Source: Paenirhodobacter populi (lineage in GTDB: Bacteria; Pseudomonadota; Alphaproteobacteria; Rhodobacterales; Rhodobacteraceae). From it: a DNA stretch of 64,000 nucleotides. The notes beneath the pieces are model-generated. The model did not search any database. It was not told where the DNA came from and saw only the letters and a program-made list of their open reading frames with translations. The position numbers and the translations under genes were made by a program. How positions within the stretch are numbered: position 1 is the stretch's first letter; each line of letters starts with the position of its first letter. Shown in pieces: positions 62,772-64,000 of the stretch. Where the stretch lies: assembly GCF_004022215.1 (NCBI RefSeq), contig NZ_SAUZ01000020.1, positions 1-64,000 of the forward strand, read 5' to 3'.

Positions 62772-62849
62772 CGTTTTTCCATAAATATCCCGGGGGTGAG
62801 CGGCCCCAGCCGAAGGATGGGGCCGCGAGGGGGCAGCGCCCCCTGCGCC
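62772..62849 (-). repeat. Intergenic two-hairpin repeat, copy 14 (inverted, longest stem)
   Basis: On the minus strand: GGGGGC-GCT-GCCCCC, then the extended stem GCGGCCCC-ATCCTTCGGCT-GGGGCCGC, then CACCCCCGGGATATTTATGG and AAAAACGA. It starts 2 bases after the clpB stop. The 8-bp stem and 11-base loop are larger than in other copies. Confidence 0.9.
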
Positions 62850-62851
62850 GG

Positions 62852-64000
62852 TCATTGCAGGGTGGCATCCTCCGGGATCTTGGCGGTGGGGGCAAGCTTG
62901 CCGTCCACCACCAGACCGTCGGCACTCGCCGTGACCCGCACCGTCGATCCGTCGAGCACTTCGCCCGACAGGATCAGCTCGGCCAGCGGGTCCTGCAGAC
63001 TGCGCTGGATCACCCGCTTCAGCGGACGCGCGCCATAGACCGGATCGTAGCCTTCGTCGGCCAGCCATTTCAGCGCCTCGGAGCTGAGGTCGAGCGTGAT
63101 CTTCCGCGCCGCCAGACGTTTCTCAAGCCGACGGAGCTGGATCTTGACGATCCCGTCCATGTTGGCCCGCGTCAGCCGGTCGAAGATCACCATCTCGTCC
63201 AGACGGTTCAGGAATTCCGGGCGGAAATGCGCCCGGACCGCCTGCATCACCTCGGCCTTCGCCTGCGCGCTGTCGGCGCCTTCGGGCAGTTCGCTCAGCG
63301 CCTGCGACCCGAGGTTCGAGGTCAGCACGATCAGCGTCTGCTTGAAGTCCACCGTGCGGCCCTGACCATCGGTCAACTGACCGTCGTCCAGCACCTGCAA
63401 CAGCACGTTGAACACATCCGGGTGGGCCTTTTCGACCTCGTCGAACAGCACGACCTGATAGGGGCGGCGACGGACGGCCTCGGTCAGGACGCCGCCTTCG
63501 TCATAGCCCACATATCCCGGCGGGGCACCGATCAGCCGCGCCACGGAGTGTTTCTCCATGAACTCGGACATGTCGATCCGCACCATCGCCGTGTCGTCGT
63601 CGAACAGATATTCGGCCACGGCCTTGGTCAGCTCGGTCTTGCCCACGCCGGTCGGCCCGAGGAACAGGAACGACCCGAGCGGACGGTTCTCATCGTTCAG
63701 CCCGGCCCGCGCACGCCGCACAGCGTTCGCGACGGCGGTGATCGCCTTGTCCTGACCGATGACGCGCTTGTGCAGTTCCTCCTCCATCTTGAGGAGCTTT
63801 TCACGCTCGCCCTCCAGCATCTTGGTCGTCGGAATGCCGGTCCAGCGTTCCACGACCTCGGCGATCTGTTCGGGGCGCACCGCCTCGGTCACCATCGAGC
63901 CTTCGGATTGGTCCGCTTCGGCGAGCTTCTTCTCCAGATCCGGGATGCGGCCATATTGCAGCTCCCCGGCCTTGGCGAAATTGCCCTCGCGCTTGGCCTG
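62852..64000 (-). CDS. clpB: ATP-dependent disaggregase ClpB (C-terminal part, cut by window edge)
   Basis: The visible 382 codons are the end of the coiled-coil M-domain and the second AAA+ module of ClpB. Walker A is [12 protein letters not shown], pore loop GYVGYDEGG, Walker [14 protein letters not shown], sensor 1 LTSNLGS and arginine finger in [11 protein letters not shown], followed by [19 protein letters not shown]. ClpB works with DnaK to rescue aggregated proteins. The gene runs off the right edge on the minus strand; a GTG at 63895 is internal and not the start. Repeat copy 14 is just downstream. Confidence 0.97.
   Translation of the reverse strand, partial: QAKREGNFAKAGELQYGRIPDLEKKLAEADQSEGSMVTEAVRPEQIAEVVERWTGIPTTKMLEGEREKLLKMEEELHKRVIGQDKAITAVANAVRRARAGLNDENRPLGSFLFLGPTGVGKTELTKAVAEYLFDDDTAMVRIDMSEFMEKHSVARLIGAPPGYVGYDEGGVLTEAVRRRPYQVVLFDEVEKAHPDVFNVLLQVLDDGQLTDGQGRTVDFKQTLIVLTSNLGSQALSELPEGADSAQAKAEVMQAVRAHFRPEFLNRLDEMVIFDRLTRANMDGIVKIQLRRLEKRLAARKITLDLSSEALKWLADEGYDPVYGARPLKRVIQRSLQDPLAELILSGEVLDGSTVRVTASADGLVVDGKLAPTAKIPEDATLQ

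Noticed and set aside
7921-62849. The dispersed repeat as an insertion sequence or CRISPR array
   Set aside because: Copies are about 65 bases, dispersed, carry no gene, and have no spacer arrangement. No transposase is seen in the window.
63895-64000. GTG at 63895 as the start of a short Clp protein
   Set aside because: The frame stays open to the window edge with ClpB M-domain sequence upstream, so it is an internal codon of clpB.

Overview
The window is GC-rich and gene-dense, and its gene set fits an alphaproteobacterium of the Rhodobacteraceae (Rhodobacter/Paracoccus-like). Support comes from a Rhodobacter-type porin, a fused bL36/tRNA-Val neighbourhood, small lipoproteins of families typical of the group (DUF3576, DUF3035), a MutL with an endonuclease motif, an ATP-dependent M16 pair layout and a VPLPA-CTERM protein. 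The genus is an inference. I see no transposase, integrase, phage gene, CRISPR array or rRNA. One tRNA (Val, GAC) is present.

Layout. 1-5900: minus-strand run DUF3576 lipoprotein - leuS - lptE - holA - BaiN-like flavoprotein with start/stop overlaps. 6162-10844: porin, YggS, an L,D-transpeptidase overlapping ribA, a CenR-like response regulator and a DUF3775 protein. 11020-21265: mostly minus-strand housekeeping (rmuC/mutL, an M16 protease pair with one inactive-looking subunit, DUF3035 lipoprotein, lspA, purH, rsmB). 21341-30955: SdhAF4-like protein, dapB, then rbfA - phosphodiester glycosidase - truB - DUF1643 - RTX protein - rpsO - (antisense VPLPA-CTERM propeller protein) - pnp, that is, the usual rbfA/truB/rpsO/pnp order interrupted by secreted or surface proteins. 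31084-33791: three glycosyltransferases, the first visibly richer in AT. 33961-41037: 1-Cys peroxiredoxin, aldehyde dehydrogenase, glycine-zipper lipoprotein, xthA, a thioredoxin-TPR / Lon-N / Trm112 group and a UbiH-type hydroxylase. 41134-48668: amidase, dapC-like aminotransferase, ftsK, lolA, SLT lipoprotein, hspQ. 48675-49572: anti-sigma kinase and STAS pair. 49615-57697: the main accessory locus, an ABC importer with a cytosine-deaminase-like amidohydrolase, FAD oxidoreductase, two flavodoxin-fold reductases, a creatininase-family hydrolase and a divergent RidA-like protein. 57729-64000: LysE exporter, RluA synthase, WGR protein, rpmJ, tRNA-Val, N-formylglutamate amidohydrolase, dinB, a YciA-type thioesterase and the 3' part of clpB.

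Two observations stand out. First, a dispersed intergenic repeat occurs 14 times. It has a constant GGGGGC/GCCCCC hairpin, a second hairpin whose stem sequence changes between copies while pairing is kept, and a conserved CCCCGGGATATTTA core. Almost every copy sits within a few tens of bases of a stop codon, often between convergent genes, and three gaps hold two copies in opposite orientation. Second, the eight-gene operon at 49615-56916 looks like uptake plus stepwise opening of a small nitrogen heterocycle; its substrate cannot be read from sequence.

Most of the rest is cell-envelope work (LptE, LspA, LolA, porin, lipoproteins, M16 proteases, L,D-transpeptidase, CenR-like regulator), translation and RNA metabolism (LeuS, RsmB, RbfA, TruB, S15, PNPase, RluA, L36), DNA replication and repair (HolA, MutL, RmuC, XthA, DinB) and lysine/peptidoglycan precursor synthesis (DapB, DapC). 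Coordinates of starts were chosen from start codons, Shine-Dalgarno sequences and overlaps read directly from the sequence.
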